A program made the position numbers and the translations under genes. From a bacterium (GTDB lineage: Bacteria > Bacillota > Clostridia > Lachnospirales > Lachnospiraceae): a DNA stretch of 64,000 bases. Positions 55,912 to 64,000 of this stretch are shown here, one piece after another. The first letter of the stretch is position 1. The number at the start of each line of letters is the position of its first letter. The stretch is from positions 1 to 64,000 of the forward strand of contig JAUNJY010000002.1 in NCBI GenBank assembly GCA_030535455.1. The letters run 5' to 3'. The notes under the pieces are model-generated. The model made no database searches. It had not been told where the DNA came from and saw nothing but the letters and a program-made list of their open reading frames with translations.

Positions 55912-56538
55912 TTATTCACGAATGTCGATGCCTTCTCTTTTTAATGCTTGATAAAATTTAGAAATTGGGAAGCCGACTACATTGTTGTAATCTCCATTAA
56001 TTCCTTTTACGAAAGATGCAAATCTTCCTTGGATTGCATATGCACCTGCTTTATCCATAGGTTCACCGCTTCTTACATACTCTTCAATTTCTTTTTCCGT
56101 CATATGGTTTAATGTAACGGTTGTTTCATCGTAAAACTGAATTGTCTTTTTCTTAAATCTTTGAAGGCCAGACTGTTCATATCTATCATAACCGGTTTCT
56201 GCTGTTTTTATGATAACGGATACACCAGTGTATACAGTATGGCTTCTTCCTTGAAGCTGACGGACCATACGGATTGCATCTGCTTCATCCTGAGGTTTTC
56301 CTAAAATACGTTTATCAATGCATACAACGGTATCTGCACCAATGATAATTGCAGAGTCTTTTACCTTATAAGAAACATCATCTGCTTTCTGCATAGATAA
56401 CTCTAGTACTACCTCAGATGGATTTGTCTTTACTGTTTTTTCTTCCACTGTACTTGGTACGACATCAAACTTAATACCAACTTGACTTAATATTTCTTTT
56501 CTTCTTGGGGAATTTGAAGCTAAAACTACTTTGTACAT
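55912..56538 (-). CDS. maf: Maf-family nucleotide pyrophosphatase
   Basis: A 208-residue Maf protein. LASNSPRRKEILSQVGI at the start, VVPSTVEE, IGADTVVCIDKRILGKP and MDKAGAYAIQGRFASFVKGINGDYNNVVGFPI are all conserved. The family hydrolyses dTTP, UTP or modified nucleotides and has a role in preventing misincorporation and, in B. subtilis, in septation arrest. The ATG at 56538 has AAAGGA 7 bases upstream. Confidence 0.95.
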   Translation of the reverse strand: MYKVVLASNSPRRKEILSQVGIKFDVVPSTVEEKTVKTNPSEVVLELSMQKADDVSYKVKDSAIIIGADTVVCIDKRILGKPQDEADAIRMVRQLQGRSHTVYTGVSVIIKTAETGYDRYEQSGLQRFKKKTIQFYDETTVTLNHMTEKEIEEYVRSGEPMDKAGAYAIQGRFASFVKGINGDYNNVVGFPISKFYQALKREGIDIRE

Positions 56539-56661
56539 ACTCATTTCCTTTCTTCTGTCAAATAACTTCTTCTGTCAATATATTACCTCTTCTAATTACG
56601 ACGAAGTAAATCTTTTTTCTCCCTCGAGATGAGCGTAATCATTTAGCTGCCCTACATAGAA

Positions 56662-56811
56662 TTATTTCTTTTCTGGGGAATGGAACAATCCTATAATACT
56701 TGTGTCTTCAAGGGATAAATTGATTAATAGCTTTTTAGCAGGATCCATATTCAAGAGATGTGTTAAAATAAAACGAATTGTGCTTCTATGTGTGACAATT
56801 ACAACATTCTC
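56662..56811 (-). pseudogene. Remnant of a histidine-phosphatase (phosphoglycerate mutase-like) gene
   Basis: Between maf and asnA the minus strand encodes ENVVIVTHRSTIRFILTHLL and about 28 more residues to a stop. This resembles the C-terminal VLVVTHGGTIR block of cofactor-independent-looking histidine phosphatases (CobC/GpmB type). The frame is broken by a TAG just before it, no start or ribosome binding site is present, the catalytic RHGET half is missing, and the HG of the motif is HR. It looks like a decayed gene end. The rest of the 436-base gap (56539-56974) holds only the asnA terminator. Confidence 0.55.
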
Positions 56812-56889
56812 CTATCCAACTAACGCTCTTACAATAAGAATAGTATATCTCGTTACCAAAGACAAGCTTTTCGCTTAAAAACTATATGA

Positions 56890-56955
56890 AAAAGACATTA
56901 AAACTTAGGTCAATTTTACTCAATAAAAACAAATTAACCAAATTTTTAATGTCTT
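56890..56955 (-). terminator. Terminator of asnA
   Basis: On the minus strand AAGACATTAAAA pairs with TTTTAATGTCTT across a long AT-rich loop and is followed by TTTTC. Confidence 0.6.
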
Positions 56956-56974
56956 ATACATTACTTGTCAGATA

Positions 56975-57985
56975 TTATAACAAATTAACATTTTTCTTTT
57001 CTGCTTCTTGTAAAACATCTTCCGGCCAGATACTTGCCTGTACTTCACCAATATGCGCCTTACGCAAGAAGAACATACAAATTCTAGACTGACCGATACC
57101 ACCGCCAATTGTATAAGGTAACTCTTTATTTAAAATGCTCTTTTGGAATGGTAAGTCTGCACGTTCCTCACATCTGCTAAGTTCAAGCTGGCTCTTAAGC
57201 GCATCTTCATCTACACGAATTCCCATGCTTGATAACTCTAGTCCAATACCTAAAACAGGATAATGAACAATAATATCACCATTTAAATTCCAATCATCAT
57301 AATCCGGAGCTCTTCCGTCATGCTTTTCTCCTGATTTTAGTGCTCCACCAATCTGCATAATGAATACAGCGCCTTTTAACAAGGCAATCTTTGTTTCTCT
57401 TTCCTTTGGTGTCAAATCCGGATACTCATCTTCCAGCTCTTGTGTTGTTATGAATGAAATTTCTTCTGGTAAATATGGCTTTATGTATTCATATTTATGA
57501 GAAAGAATCTCTTCTGTGTTCTTTAATGCCTGGTATACATTGCGAACTACTTTTTTCAAAGTATCTATATTACGATCTTCTTTAGCAATTACTTTTTCCC
57601 AATCCCATTGATCAACAAATAAGGAATGGATATTATCAGTATCTTCATCGCGGCGAATTGCGTTCATATCTGTATAAAGGCCTTCCCCTTTTACAAATCC
57701 ATAACGTTTTAATGCCTGACGTTTCCATTTTGCTAAGGAATGTACGATTTCTACTACTTTATCACCTTGTTCTTTAATTCCGAAAGATACTGGGCGTTCA
57801 ACACCATTTAAATTGTCATTTAAACCAGTTTCTGGACTCACAAATAACGGTGCGCTTACTCTTGTTAAATTTAATTGTTTTGCTAACTCTCGTTCGAAAA
57901 TGTCTTTCACGTCTTTTATGGCTACTTCAGTTTCTCTTATGTTAATCGGAGATTCATAACCATTTGGTACAAAAAATCTATCCAT
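56975..57985 (-). CDS. asnA: Aspartate--ammonia ligase
   Basis: A 336-residue asparagine synthetase A, related to class II aminoacyl-tRNA synthetases, that makes asparagine from aspartate, ammonia and ATP. RVSAPLFVSPETGLNDNLNG, ERPVSFGIK, MNAIRRDEDTDNIHS, FVDQWDWEKVI and LPYTIGGGIGQSRICMFFL are the family blocks. RBS AAAGGAG before the ATG. No T-box leader is visible in the short upstream region; a small GCCACAGCGTGGC hairpin lies there. Divergent from the amidase gene. Confidence 0.96.
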   Translation of the reverse strand: MDRFFVPNGYESPINIRETEVAIKDVKDIFERELAKQLNLTRVSAPLFVSPETGLNDNLNGVERPVSFGIKEQGDKVVEIVHSLAKWKRQALKRYGFVKGEGLYTDMNAIRRDEDTDNIHSLFVDQWDWEKVIAKEDRNIDTLKKVVRNVYQALKNTEEILSHKYEYIKPYLPEEISFITTQELEDEYPDLTPKERETKIALLKGAVFIMQIGGALKSGEKHDGRAPDYDDWNLNGDIIVHYPVLGIGLELSSMGIRVDEDALKSQLELSRCEERADLPFQKSILNKELPYTIGGGIGQSRICMFFLRKAHIGEVQASIWPEDVLQEAEKKNVNLL

Positions 57986-58150
57986 ACTGCATTCTCCTTT
58001 ATTGTCCTGCCACGCTGTGGCATTTCTATAACTTTACTAGTTTAACACATTAACTTGCAAGTTGTAAACTTTTAGATTGTAAATAAATTATGACACACTG
58101 ACAAATCTCATGAATATTATATTAGTATAATGCGAAAGGAAGTGATATTT

Positions 58151-58732
58151 TTGGCTATTAGAATATTCATAGATCAAGGTCATAATCCTACAGGTTATCA
58201 TAATACTGGAGCCGTTGGCTTCGGTCTTAATGAGGAAAACGTTACTTATCAAGTTGGGGCTTATCTCTCTGATATACTTGCAGCAGATCCACGTTTTGAA
58301 GTAAGGACATCCAGACCTACTCCAACAACAGTTCTTGGCACGACAAACTCCACCAGCTTAAGAGAACGTGTTAACCTGGCAAATAGCTGGCCTGCTGATT
58401 ATTTTATTAGCATTCACGCAAACTCCAACCCTAATCCTGCAATAAATGGAACCGAGGTATACGTTTACCAGCTTGGAACTCAGGCTGCAATCTTAGCACT
58501 GGATATTTTAAATGAAATTGTTCGGCGAGTTGGAACAAAAGATAATGAGGTACGGGCTAATCCTGCTTTATATGTACTTCGTAAGACTAATATGACTGCT
58601 GTACTAGTAGAACTTGCTTATATAAGCAATGCTTCAGATGCAGAAAAATTAAGAGATGATCAATATCAATTTGCCTATGCAATCTACGTAGGCCTGCTTA
58701 ATTTTCTAGGTTTACCACAATTGCAAAATTAA
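58151..58732 (+). CDS. N-acetylmuramoyl-L-alanine amidase (Amidase_3), no signal peptide
   Basis: A 193-residue zinc amidase that cuts the amide bond between muramic acid and L-Ala. RIFIDQGHNPTG carries the first zinc His, FISIHANSNP the third ligand, and VLVELAYISNASDAEKL the catalytic Glu. The proposed start is a TTG with AAGGAAGTG 6 bases upstream; the in-frame ATG at 58130 overlaps a TATAAT (58126-58131) and is unlikely. There is no leader peptide or wall-binding domain, so export is unexplained: it may act after mother-cell lysis or be released by a holin-like route. Confidence 0.85.
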   Translation: MAIRIFIDQGHNPTGYHNTGAVGFGLNEENVTYQVGAYLSDILAADPRFEVRTSRPTPTTVLGTTNSTSLRERVNLANSWPADYFISIHANSNPNPAINGTEVYVYQLGTQAAILALDILNEIVRRVGTKDNEVRANPALYVLRKTNMTAVLVELAYISNASDAEKLRDDQYQFAYAIYVGLLNFLGLPQLQN

Positions 58733-58804
58733 TTTTCTTTTGGTTGACTTTCCTACCTTAAAGTGTTAATATATAAGAGTATTTTAAAGTATAGATTAGA
58801 TGTT

Positions 58805-58861
58805 CACATACCTTTGTAAATTGCTTTTCTATTTAATTTACATTGGTATGTGATTTTTTTA
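58805..58861 (+). terminator. Terminator of the amidase gene
   Basis: CACATACC with GGTATGTG, extended by TTGTAAAT with ATTTACA, then seven T. Confidence 0.85.
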
Positions 58862-58994
58862 TCTTGATTTCATGGAAGTTTTTTCTATGCAATTTCATGA
58901 TAACATCCTCCGCGATTCAAGGTTTCAAAAAACACATAGAATTTAGGAGCTATAACTTTTCTAACATATTATTATTTTTAAGGAGGTATCTTTC

Positions 58995-59198
58995 ATGAAT
59001 AAAGGTACAGTAAAATGGTTTAACAGCGAAAAAGGATTCGGATTTATCACAGACGAAGCTACAGGAAAAGACGTATTCGTACACTTCTCCGGTATCGTTG
59101 CAGAAGGTTTCAAAACTTTAGAAGAAGGCCAAAACGTAGCTTTCGATACAACTGAAACTGACCGTGGTTTACAAGCAATCAACGTAACTGTAGCTTAG
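58995..59198 (+). CDS. csp: Cold-shock protein, CspA family
   Basis: A 67-residue OB-fold RNA chaperone with RNP1 (KGFGFIT) and RNP2 (VFVHF). It binds single-stranded RNA and DNA. A perfect AAGGAGG lies 8 bases before the ATG, and the codons are strongly biased, so it is highly expressed. The leader of about 100 bases downstream of a TTGATT/TATGCA-like promoter is long, as in genes of this family with cold-responsive leaders. Confidence 0.97.
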   Translation: MNKGTVKWFNSEKGFGFITDEATGKDVFVHFSGIVAEGFKTLEEGQNVAFDTTETDRGLQAINVTVA

Positions 59199-59251
59199 TA
59201 AATTAAAAATAGAGATTAGAGATCAGAACTCGTTTTGATCTAACTTAACTC

Positions 59252-59286
59252 AAAAAGGACTAGCACCCATGGTGTTAGTCCTTTTT
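59252..59286. terminator. Bidirectional terminator after csp
   Basis: AAAAAGGACTAGCAC pairs with GTGTTAGTCCTTTTT around a 5-base loop. Confidence 0.88.
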
Positions 59287-59310
59287 AGTTTCTTAACCTT
59301 TAGCTATACG

Positions 59311-59793
59311 CTAATTGTTCCTATCATTATGTAGACAATTATCAATGGCTATAACCAATGTTGTGAAGAATGCCGGATCCGAGTAACTGCTAATATCCAG
59401 CTCATACGAGTCTCCCCAGGAAAGATATGCCTTAGATACCGTACCTGCCAGCTGATTACCATTATAGACAGAGAAATTATGTGCAAAGAAATCCCCATCA
59501 ATCTCAAACTGTCCATACTGACTGTTGATATCCAGCTGAGCTTTTAAGAAACGTATTCTCTGTTGAATGTCTGCACATAAAATATTCCCATTGTATATTT
59601 CATAGACTGCTCCAAAGAATGACATCTTACGTTTGATAAAGAATAACTCTCTCCCTTGCATGTCATAGATATGTATTTTATCCAAAAATGTAAATACTTC
59701 ACTTTCTACATGGTAGACAGGATTTCCCCACTCATCACATACATCATACTTATCACCAATTGAAAATACCCTCTGCTTTATATATAGCTTCAT
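59311..59793 (-). CDS. LURP-one-related (YxjI/tubby-like) protein
   Basis: A 160-residue protein with the LURP-one/tubby-like barrel pattern: KLYIKQRVFSIGDKYDVCDE, GNPVYHVESEVFTFLDKIHIYD, FIKRKMSFFGAVYEIY and AYLSWGDSYELDI. The fold is a beta-barrel around a central helix; in tubby relatives it binds phosphoinositides, but the bacterial role is unknown. No signal peptide, single gene. Confidence 0.8.
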   Translation of the reverse strand: MKLYIKQRVFSIGDKYDVCDEWGNPVYHVESEVFTFLDKIHIYDMQGRELFFIKRKMSFFGAVYEIYNGNILCADIQQRIRFLKAQLDINSQYGQFEIDGDFFAHNFSVYNGNQLAGTVSKAYLSWGDSYELDISSYSDPAFFTTLVIAIDNCLHNDRNN

Positions 59794-59847
59794 TACCTGT
59801 TCTCCATTTCTTACTCTTCTAATTTCTACCTACTCTTTATATTAAAT

Positions 59848-59881
59848 AAGACGGCATACTCATTTTTGACTATACCGCCTT
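59848..59881 (-). terminator. Terminator of the zinc-ribbon/J-domain operon
   Basis: On the minus strand AAGGCGGTATA pairs with TATGCCGTCTT and is followed by ATTTAATAT. Confidence 0.6.
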
Positions 59882-59892
59882 ACTCATTCCCG

Positions 59893-60366
59893 TTATTCCT
59901 CTGTATCAGAGCTAGAAACTTCCTCTGCTTCAGATTGTTCTTCAACCACATCTTCAACAACTTCTTCCTTTTTTTCAGAAGGAGTCTCCGTATTTACTGG
60001 CTGGTTATTTAACTTAACACCACATTTGCTGCAGAATACAGCATCTAACGTATGTGAAGCTCCGCATACTGGACAGACGCTTACGTTTTTAAGTGTATGC
60101 AGCTGTTCGTATAACTCTTTAATCTTGGCATTAGCTTCGCCAATTGTCTCAAATTCAATCTCATATTCGTAAATGCCAGCATCTACATGATCTTTATAAT
60201 ATTGTTCACCAATTCTCTCATATGCTTTATTGATGACTCTTCTTTGATCATTAATTGCAGCCTTTACCGTATTTACATCTACTAAATCTTTTGCTTTCTT
60301 TGCAATGTCCTTGCTTGTCTGTGTCAATGTAACACCAATCTTGTCGATTGTTTCCATAATATCCAT
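59893..60366 (-). CDS. Helical protein with a C-terminal zinc ribbon
   Basis: A 157-residue protein. The first 100 residues are helical, likely a coiled coil (AKKAKDLVDVNTVKAAINDQRRVINKAYE in parts); residues 100-118 are a zinc ribbon (CPVCGASHTLDAVFCSKCG); the tail of 35 residues is very acidic (EKKEEVVEDVVEEQSEAEE in parts). The ATG at 60366 has GGAGG 7 bases upstream. Last gene of the DUF5685/J-domain operon. Such ribbons often bind nucleic acid or a partner protein; function unknown. Confidence 0.75.
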   Translation of the reverse strand: MDIMETIDKIGVTLTQTSKDIAKKAKDLVDVNTVKAAINDQRRVINKAYERIGEQYYKDHVDAGIYEYEIEFETIGEANAKIKELYEQLHTLKNVSVCPVCGASHTLDAVFCSKCGVKLNNQPVNTETPSEKKEEVVEDVVEEQSEAEEVSSSDTEE

Positions 60367-60395
60367 AACCCATACCTCCATTTAAATAAAATACA

Positions 60396-60929
60396 TTAGT
60401 TAATCAATATTCGGCGTAACTTCAGCCAATAACGGTTCATAAAATAATGATATGCGTAATCATACGCAATCAATACTACTTGTCCACCAATCAGTAAGAG
60501 GATGAACATAACCGTACTCATATCCCTTGTAATCAATAGCTTTGGTACAAAAATAACTAATGGAATATACATGATATTAAAGATAATTGCCTTACATACC
60601 ATTAATATTCGATTATTCTTCTTAGAATAGGTACCCTTTAAAACTTTTCTCCAAATGAACTCAGTGGCTACAAGATAGAAGCAAATCCCTGCATACGTAA
60701 ATACATATAACTTATTTGGCGCAAGGATCAGGCTTAAGATCACACTTCCTGCCATATAGCTTGCTCCTGCTCCCAGTCCAAACTCTCCAATTGCAATTCC
60801 CGTAAAAAACGATGCCAATGCCAACAAGAATAACGTATTCATTTCAATAATTCCGCTTAAGACGACTAAAACGATGGAAAGTGCCATAGACACTCCCAAA
60901 AATGCTACTTTCTTTGCATTTACATGCAT
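60396..60929 (-). CDS. Small membrane protein of the J-domain operon
   Basis: A 177-residue protein with five or six hydrophobic segments ([42 protein letters not shown], and others). The topology and glycine-rich second and third helices recall the substrate-binding S subunits of ECF transporters, but no known specificity motif is seen. Its ATG lies inside the end of the J-domain gene (10-base overlap), with GGGAGG 12 bases upstream, so it is coupled to it. Confidence 0.7.
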   Translation of the reverse strand: MHVNAKKVAFLGVSMALSIVLVVLSGIIEMNTLFLLALASFFTGIAIGEFGLGAGASYMAGSVILSLILAPNKLYVFTYAGICFYLVATEFIWRKVLKGTYSKKNNRILMVCKAIIFNIMYIPLVIFVPKLLITRDMSTVMFILLLIGGQVVLIAYDYAYHYFMNRYWLKLRRILIN

Positions 60930-61594
60930 GAGCAAAGATCGCCTCCCATCATTTCGCAGCAAGAATCTGCGATCCATAAATCACAGCATGCGTTACCAGT
61001 TCCGCAAGTATCTCCTCCACCATATGATGAGTTTGGTCTTCCATAGCCATATCCTGTTGATTGGTATCTACGATTTCCGTACTGTAACTGATCAAGGAAA
61101 TTCGCATATTCCTGATTCCCCGGATCCATACTGTTTGCAGTTCTTGCATGATCAAGAGCCTGAATGTTATTACCAATTCCTGAATTAGCTACTGCACTAT
61201 AGTAGTACCATTTTGCAGAACGATTACTGCTTCTGGATAATTCATCTAATGCATCACGAAATCTGCGTTGTGATAAAAGAGTATAGACGCTTTGTAACTC
61301 ACCCGTATTATTTGTGGAGGAATAGCCGCTTCCATAGCCGGAAGAAGAATATCCGCCGGAAGAATATCCTCCACCAAAACCACCTGTGCTTCTGGAATAT
61401 CCATTCTCGCGTTCCTTCATAATCTGGTTATATGCTTCTTGTACTTCCTTAAACTTTTCTTCTGCTAAATCCGCTAATGGATTATTTGCATAAGAATCTG
61501 GATGATACTTTCTGCTTAATTCTCTATATGCTTTTTTTACTTCATCATCAGTTGCGTTAGAACTGATGCCTAACACTTGATATGGATCTGTCAT
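60920..61594 (-). CDS. J-domain protein with Gly/Ser/Tyr linker and Cys-rich C-terminus
   Basis: A 224-residue protein. The J-domain (residues 3-60) has an intact HPD at 31-33 and should stimulate DnaK. A flexible Gly/Ser/Tyr stretch (about 68-95) leads to a helical TPR-like segment ([35 protein letters not shown]), and the last 30 residues have seven Cys ([27 protein letters not shown]), which could bind metal. The gene is in the middle of a conserved-looking operon. It is not a classical DnaJ (no CXXCXGXG zinc domain). Confidence 0.88.
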   Translation of the reverse strand: MTDPYQVLGISSNATDDEVKKAYRELSRKYHPDSYANNPLADLAEEKFKEVQEAYNQIMKERENGYSRSTGGFGGGYSSGGYSSSGYGSGYSSTNNTGELQSVYTLLSQRRFRDALDELSRSSNRSAKWYYYSAVANSGIGNNIQALDHARTANSMDPGNQEYANFLDQLQYGNRRYQSTGYGYGRPNSSYGGGDTCGTGNACCDLWIADSCCEMMGGDLCSCM

Positions 61595-61632
61595 AAATCT
61601 TTTCCTTTCGATACTCCATCAAACTGGTATAT

Positions 61633-62487
61633 TTATTGATTGGTTCCTTTATTTTCATTTGCTTTTTCAAGTCTCTCTTTGCGTAATTTATCATATTTAC
61701 ACCATACGCCGGCGTAAAGGATATTACGTAATATCTCGACTTCATAGATTAACGGAAGCTTTTCAAATGCTCTTGTGCAGTCCGCCATCATTAAATTCAA
61801 TATCTGTCTTATTTGCTCTTCATAATCCGGTTGTTTCGACAGTTCAACCAGTGGATTATAACTTTTATTCTTAAGATCTTTTTCCAGGTCTTCGTAGGCA
61901 TCTATAATGTAAATGAATTTACCTAGATAGAAGCCGACTTCCCTAAGTGTATCCTGCCATTCGTCCTGCTTGTACACGAAGAACTCGCCCATTAAGTTTC
62001 CAAAACATCTCGCCACTTGATCGAGATCTGTCATGTTCTTCTGTTCACAGTCCTTCAGTTCATTTAAGGAGTCTACGATTACCTTGATTTGTCGTTCATA
62101 TTTTGCCGCTATCTTCTTATATTTCTTCTGTACAAGTTTTGCTCCTGCAATCCCTGCAATACTCTTTTCATCTTCCCAGTCATCTAATAAATGATGGTAC
62201 GTAAGAGCTATATTCATATCTGCTGCATACGTGGTAATCTCATTTACCAGCGTATCATGCTTCTTTAGCGGATGTGCAATGCATCGCTCTGTGTCATGTT
62301 CTGGTGTTGTCTCATATAAGGATGTTAGCAATATAATAAGAAATGTCAAATCATACGTAAGAGTCATTTGTCCGAAACGTCCATAATCATCTTTCAGCGT
62401 CCTACATAACCCACAATAATACGCTCGATACCTTGTAAAATCCTTTATCTTAAGTTCGGGCTTGTTGATTGTCACATATCCAAACAT
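61633..62487 (-). CDS. DUF5685-family protein, isoprenoid-synthase-like helical protein
   Basis: A 284-residue, mostly helical protein. It starts MFGYVTINKPELK and has the family's YYCGLCRTLKDDYG at 23-36. Two acidic motifs stand out: DDWED at 102-106 (with HHLLDD) and DAYED at 196-200, followed by D204 and KSYNPL. The second, with LGKFIYII before it, resembles the second aspartate motif of prenyl and squalene/phytoene synthases. No known enzyme function has been assigned to this family as far as I know. First gene of an operon with the J-domain, membrane and zinc-ribbon proteins. Confidence 0.8.
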   Translation of the reverse strand: MFGYVTINKPELKIKDFTRYRAYYCGLCRTLKDDYGRFGQMTLTYDLTFLIILLTSLYETTPEHDTERCIAHPLKKHDTLVNEITTYAADMNIALTYHHLLDDWEDEKSIAGIAGAKLVQKKYKKIAAKYERQIKVIVDSLNELKDCEQKNMTDLDQVARCFGNLMGEFFVYKQDEWQDTLREVGFYLGKFIYIIDAYEDLEKDLKNKSYNPLVELSKQPDYEEQIRQILNLMMADCTRAFEKLPLIYEVEILRNILYAGVWCKYDKLRKERLEKANENKGTNQ

Positions 62488-62578
62488 TAGTCCTCCTAGT
62501 AGTCCTTCCTTATTATAGCATTTTTTTCTATTTGGAACATTAATATTATATTATAAATTTGTGTCCAAGAAAAGAAAT

Positions 62579-63043
62579 TTAGGTTCTCTTTACAAATTCT
62601 TGTCCACATCTTGGACATTTAATCGCAATCTTGCCTTTTCCTTTTGGCACACGGATCATCTGGCCACATTTTCCACATTGAAAAATCTTATGATCCTTAT
62701 CTGTCTTAGGTTTTCTTCTTTTTGCCGTTCTGTTTGTCTGGTAAGGATTATTTTGATATGGATTTCCTTGATATCCCGTTCTTCCTTTTCCAATTCTTTT
62801 TGTTATCGGTGCAACCATTTGTAAAAATTTCTGATTTTCTGCATAACGTTTTGAAATGTCTTTCGATAGCATTCGATAGAAAACAACAATGATTGATGCG
62901 TAGGATAATAGTAATGTTAAGAACCACCCTGTTGCTGATGTTACAATACTAAGTATAAGATACACTACTAATAATGTCATATTCAATTGGTCGGAACCAT
63001 AACGTCCTACCATCCATTGACGGAATCGATCTAATAATCTCAT
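62579..63043 (-). CDS. Membrane protein with C-terminal zinc ribbon
   Basis: A 154-residue protein. Two hydrophobic segments (about residues 22-60) follow a basic amphipathic start; then a Gln/Asn/Tyr-rich linker (NPYQNNPYQTN) and a zinc ribbon (FQCGKCGQMIRVPKG, KCPRCGQEF) at the end. RBS AAAGGTGG; ATG at 63043 preferred to a GTG three codons earlier. It lies 91 bases upstream of the DUF5685 gene in the same direction and could be part of that unit. Function unknown. Confidence 0.75.
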   Translation of the reverse strand: MRLLDRFRQWMVGRYGSDQLNMTLLVVYLILSIVTSATGWFLTLLLSYASIIVVFYRMLSKDISKRYAENQKFLQMVAPITKRIGKGRTGYQGNPYQNNPYQTNRTAKRRKPKTDKDHKIFQCGKCGQMIRVPKGKGKIAIKCPRCGQEFVKRT

Positions 63044-63182
63044 ATAATCCACCTTTCTAATTCGTTTGTAAGATATTATTAGTAATAATAGTGTTGATGT
63101 GGAATTTTGTCAATGAAGCATTTATTAAATTTCGATAAACTAAGAAACTTTCGACTGGATATTGCTTGAGTTTTGCCATCCT

Positions 63183-63929
63183 TTATTGAAGTATTTTCCT
63201 TAATCCGGCCTCTGTGAGTAAGTGTACTGTCTCAAATTTCCCTTTATAAAATACTGCCCAGTTATTAAATATGCAAGGCATGTCTTTCGCCTTTTCAAGG
63301 CTATCTACGGCAATCAGCCGCAAGGCAACCTTATGTTCCGTACAATATGCTTTTATGTCCGCTAAGCAATTTGGTATATAAGGGCATTGCTGACCGTAAT
63401 AAATGGTTAATTCTTTGTTTTCGATTGTCTGTCTCTTTGCGCTCTCTGTAAATCTTGGCAAAGTATTGTCAAAAGACAGTGCTAATAGCTCATAGTCTTC
63501 CCCTATTGTATCGACCACTTGAAATCCAAAGCTTATCAGAAACTTCTTATCACTAAGAAATGGTTTTTTCTTCTTGGAACTAATTACACAAACTCCTGAC
63601 TTTCCCTGTTGTTTTGCATCCTCAATGCAATAACGAAGCAATGCCTTTCCATGCCCCTTGCCTTTGAACTTTCCCGCAACCCAAAGGCAGTAAATATACA
63701 TATATTGTTCTCCCGTTACCGGAACCCACGCCTTTTCAAGCGGTGCATATTCAATAAATACCTTTCCTCTCTCATCTAGCTTTCGAAATACATGTCCCTC
63801 TTCAAAACGATCCATCAGCCAGTTCTTTTTGACTTCTACCCCTTTTTGATGCTTCTTATCTACTATGGCACAGCAAAGATGCTGCTGGCCTATATTTTCC
63901 TTATTCAAAGTAACATATGTATTTTCCAT
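63183..63929 (-). CDS. YoaP-like GNAT acetyltransferase with C-terminal thioredoxin-like domain
   Basis: A 248-residue protein. Residues 1-150 are a GNAT domain (IYCLWVAGKFKGKGHGKALL is the acetyl-CoA loop). From about 165 to the end the protein turns to a thioredoxin-like or YoaP C-terminal domain: TIYYGQQCPYIPNCLADIK has a CPYIPNC motif near the position of a redox-active pair, and FNNWAVFYKGKF follows. Acceptor unknown. A TATAAT -10 lies upstream (63952-63957, minus strand), so its promoter is near the window edge. Confidence 0.83.
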   Translation of the reverse strand: MENTYVTLNKENIGQQHLCCAIVDKKHQKGVEVKKNWLMDRFEEGHVFRKLDERGKVFIEYAPLEKAWVPVTGEQYMYIYCLWVAGKFKGKGHGKALLRYCIEDAKQQGKSGVCVISSKKKKPFLSDKKFLISFGFQVVDTIGEDYELLALSFDNTLPRFTESAKRQTIENKELTIYYGQQCPYIPNCLADIKAYCTEHKVALRLIAVDSLEKAKDMPCIFNNWAVFYKGKFETVHLLTEAGLRKILQ

Positions 63930-64000
63930 TTATAATTCCCCTTTTTGTTTTATTATACATTACATGCCAAGTTTCCAAAATACTTTTACCTATTATAATG

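Noticed and set aside
57986-58130. T-box leader for asnA
   Set aside because: The gap is under 150 bases and lacks the T-box sequence and antiterminator; only a small hairpin is seen.

Overview
The window looks like chromosome from a low-GC, spore-forming Clostridia, most likely Lachnospiraceae. The inference rests on gene content: a BclA-type collagen-like protein beside glycosyltransferases, CarD beside recA, a GerMN lipoprotein, a DUF5685/J-domain cluster, a glmS ribozyme, asnA, MetNIQ and strong AGGAGG ribosome binding sites. The tRNA gene does not encode CCA. I see no phage, transposase or CRISPR array. About 55 protein genes are present, most on the minus strand, separated by clear intrinsic terminators.

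Layout. 1-3.5 kb: the end of a collagen-repeat surface protein, two tandem glycosyltransferases and a small surface protein. 3.6-10.6 kb: minDE, a short U32 peptidase, lysA and a SWIM/SNF2 helicase. 10.7-15.2 kb: an operon metN-metI-metQ-opine dehydrogenase-racemase. 15.2-18 kb: a Met-rich mini-gene, glgB, and three full plus one partial copy of a structured intergenic repeat. 18-29 kb: recA/CarD, gltS, a membrane phosphoesterase, a class B3 PBP, a degenerate exonuclease-BRCT protein, tRNA-Ser and holA. 29.4-33.4 kb: a chemoreceptor and a GH36 alpha-galactosidase. 33.5-39.9 kb: comEA, a WalRK-like two-component system, a GerMN lipoprotein and comEC in one run. 40.5-46.5 kb: argCJBD divergent from argG, with ArgR-box-like sites between. 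46.7-51.8 kb: a GGDEF/EAL protein and an ABC/two-component cassette of the peptide-resistance type. 51.9-54.2 kb: glmS under its ribozyme. 54.3-59.8 kb: GNAT, CorA, Maf, a histidine-phosphatase remnant, asnA, an amidase, a cold-shock protein and a LURP-one protein. 59.9-64 kb: a zinc-ribbon/membrane/J-domain/DUF5685 operon, a second zinc-ribbon membrane protein and a YoaP-like GNAT.

Most of this is housekeeping: arginine and lysine synthesis, glycogen, cell wall, division, recombination and DNA uptake. The parts I find least explained are the hairpin-rich repeat family around metN, glgB and recA; the 36-codon Met-rich transcription unit between glgB and metN; the coupling of MetNIQ to an opine dehydrogenase and racemase; and the DUF5685 protein, whose two acidic motifs resemble those of isoprenoid synthases. 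Start codons were moved from the longest ORF wherever a ribosome binding site supported a shorter product. All family calls come from reading the sequence, without database searches.
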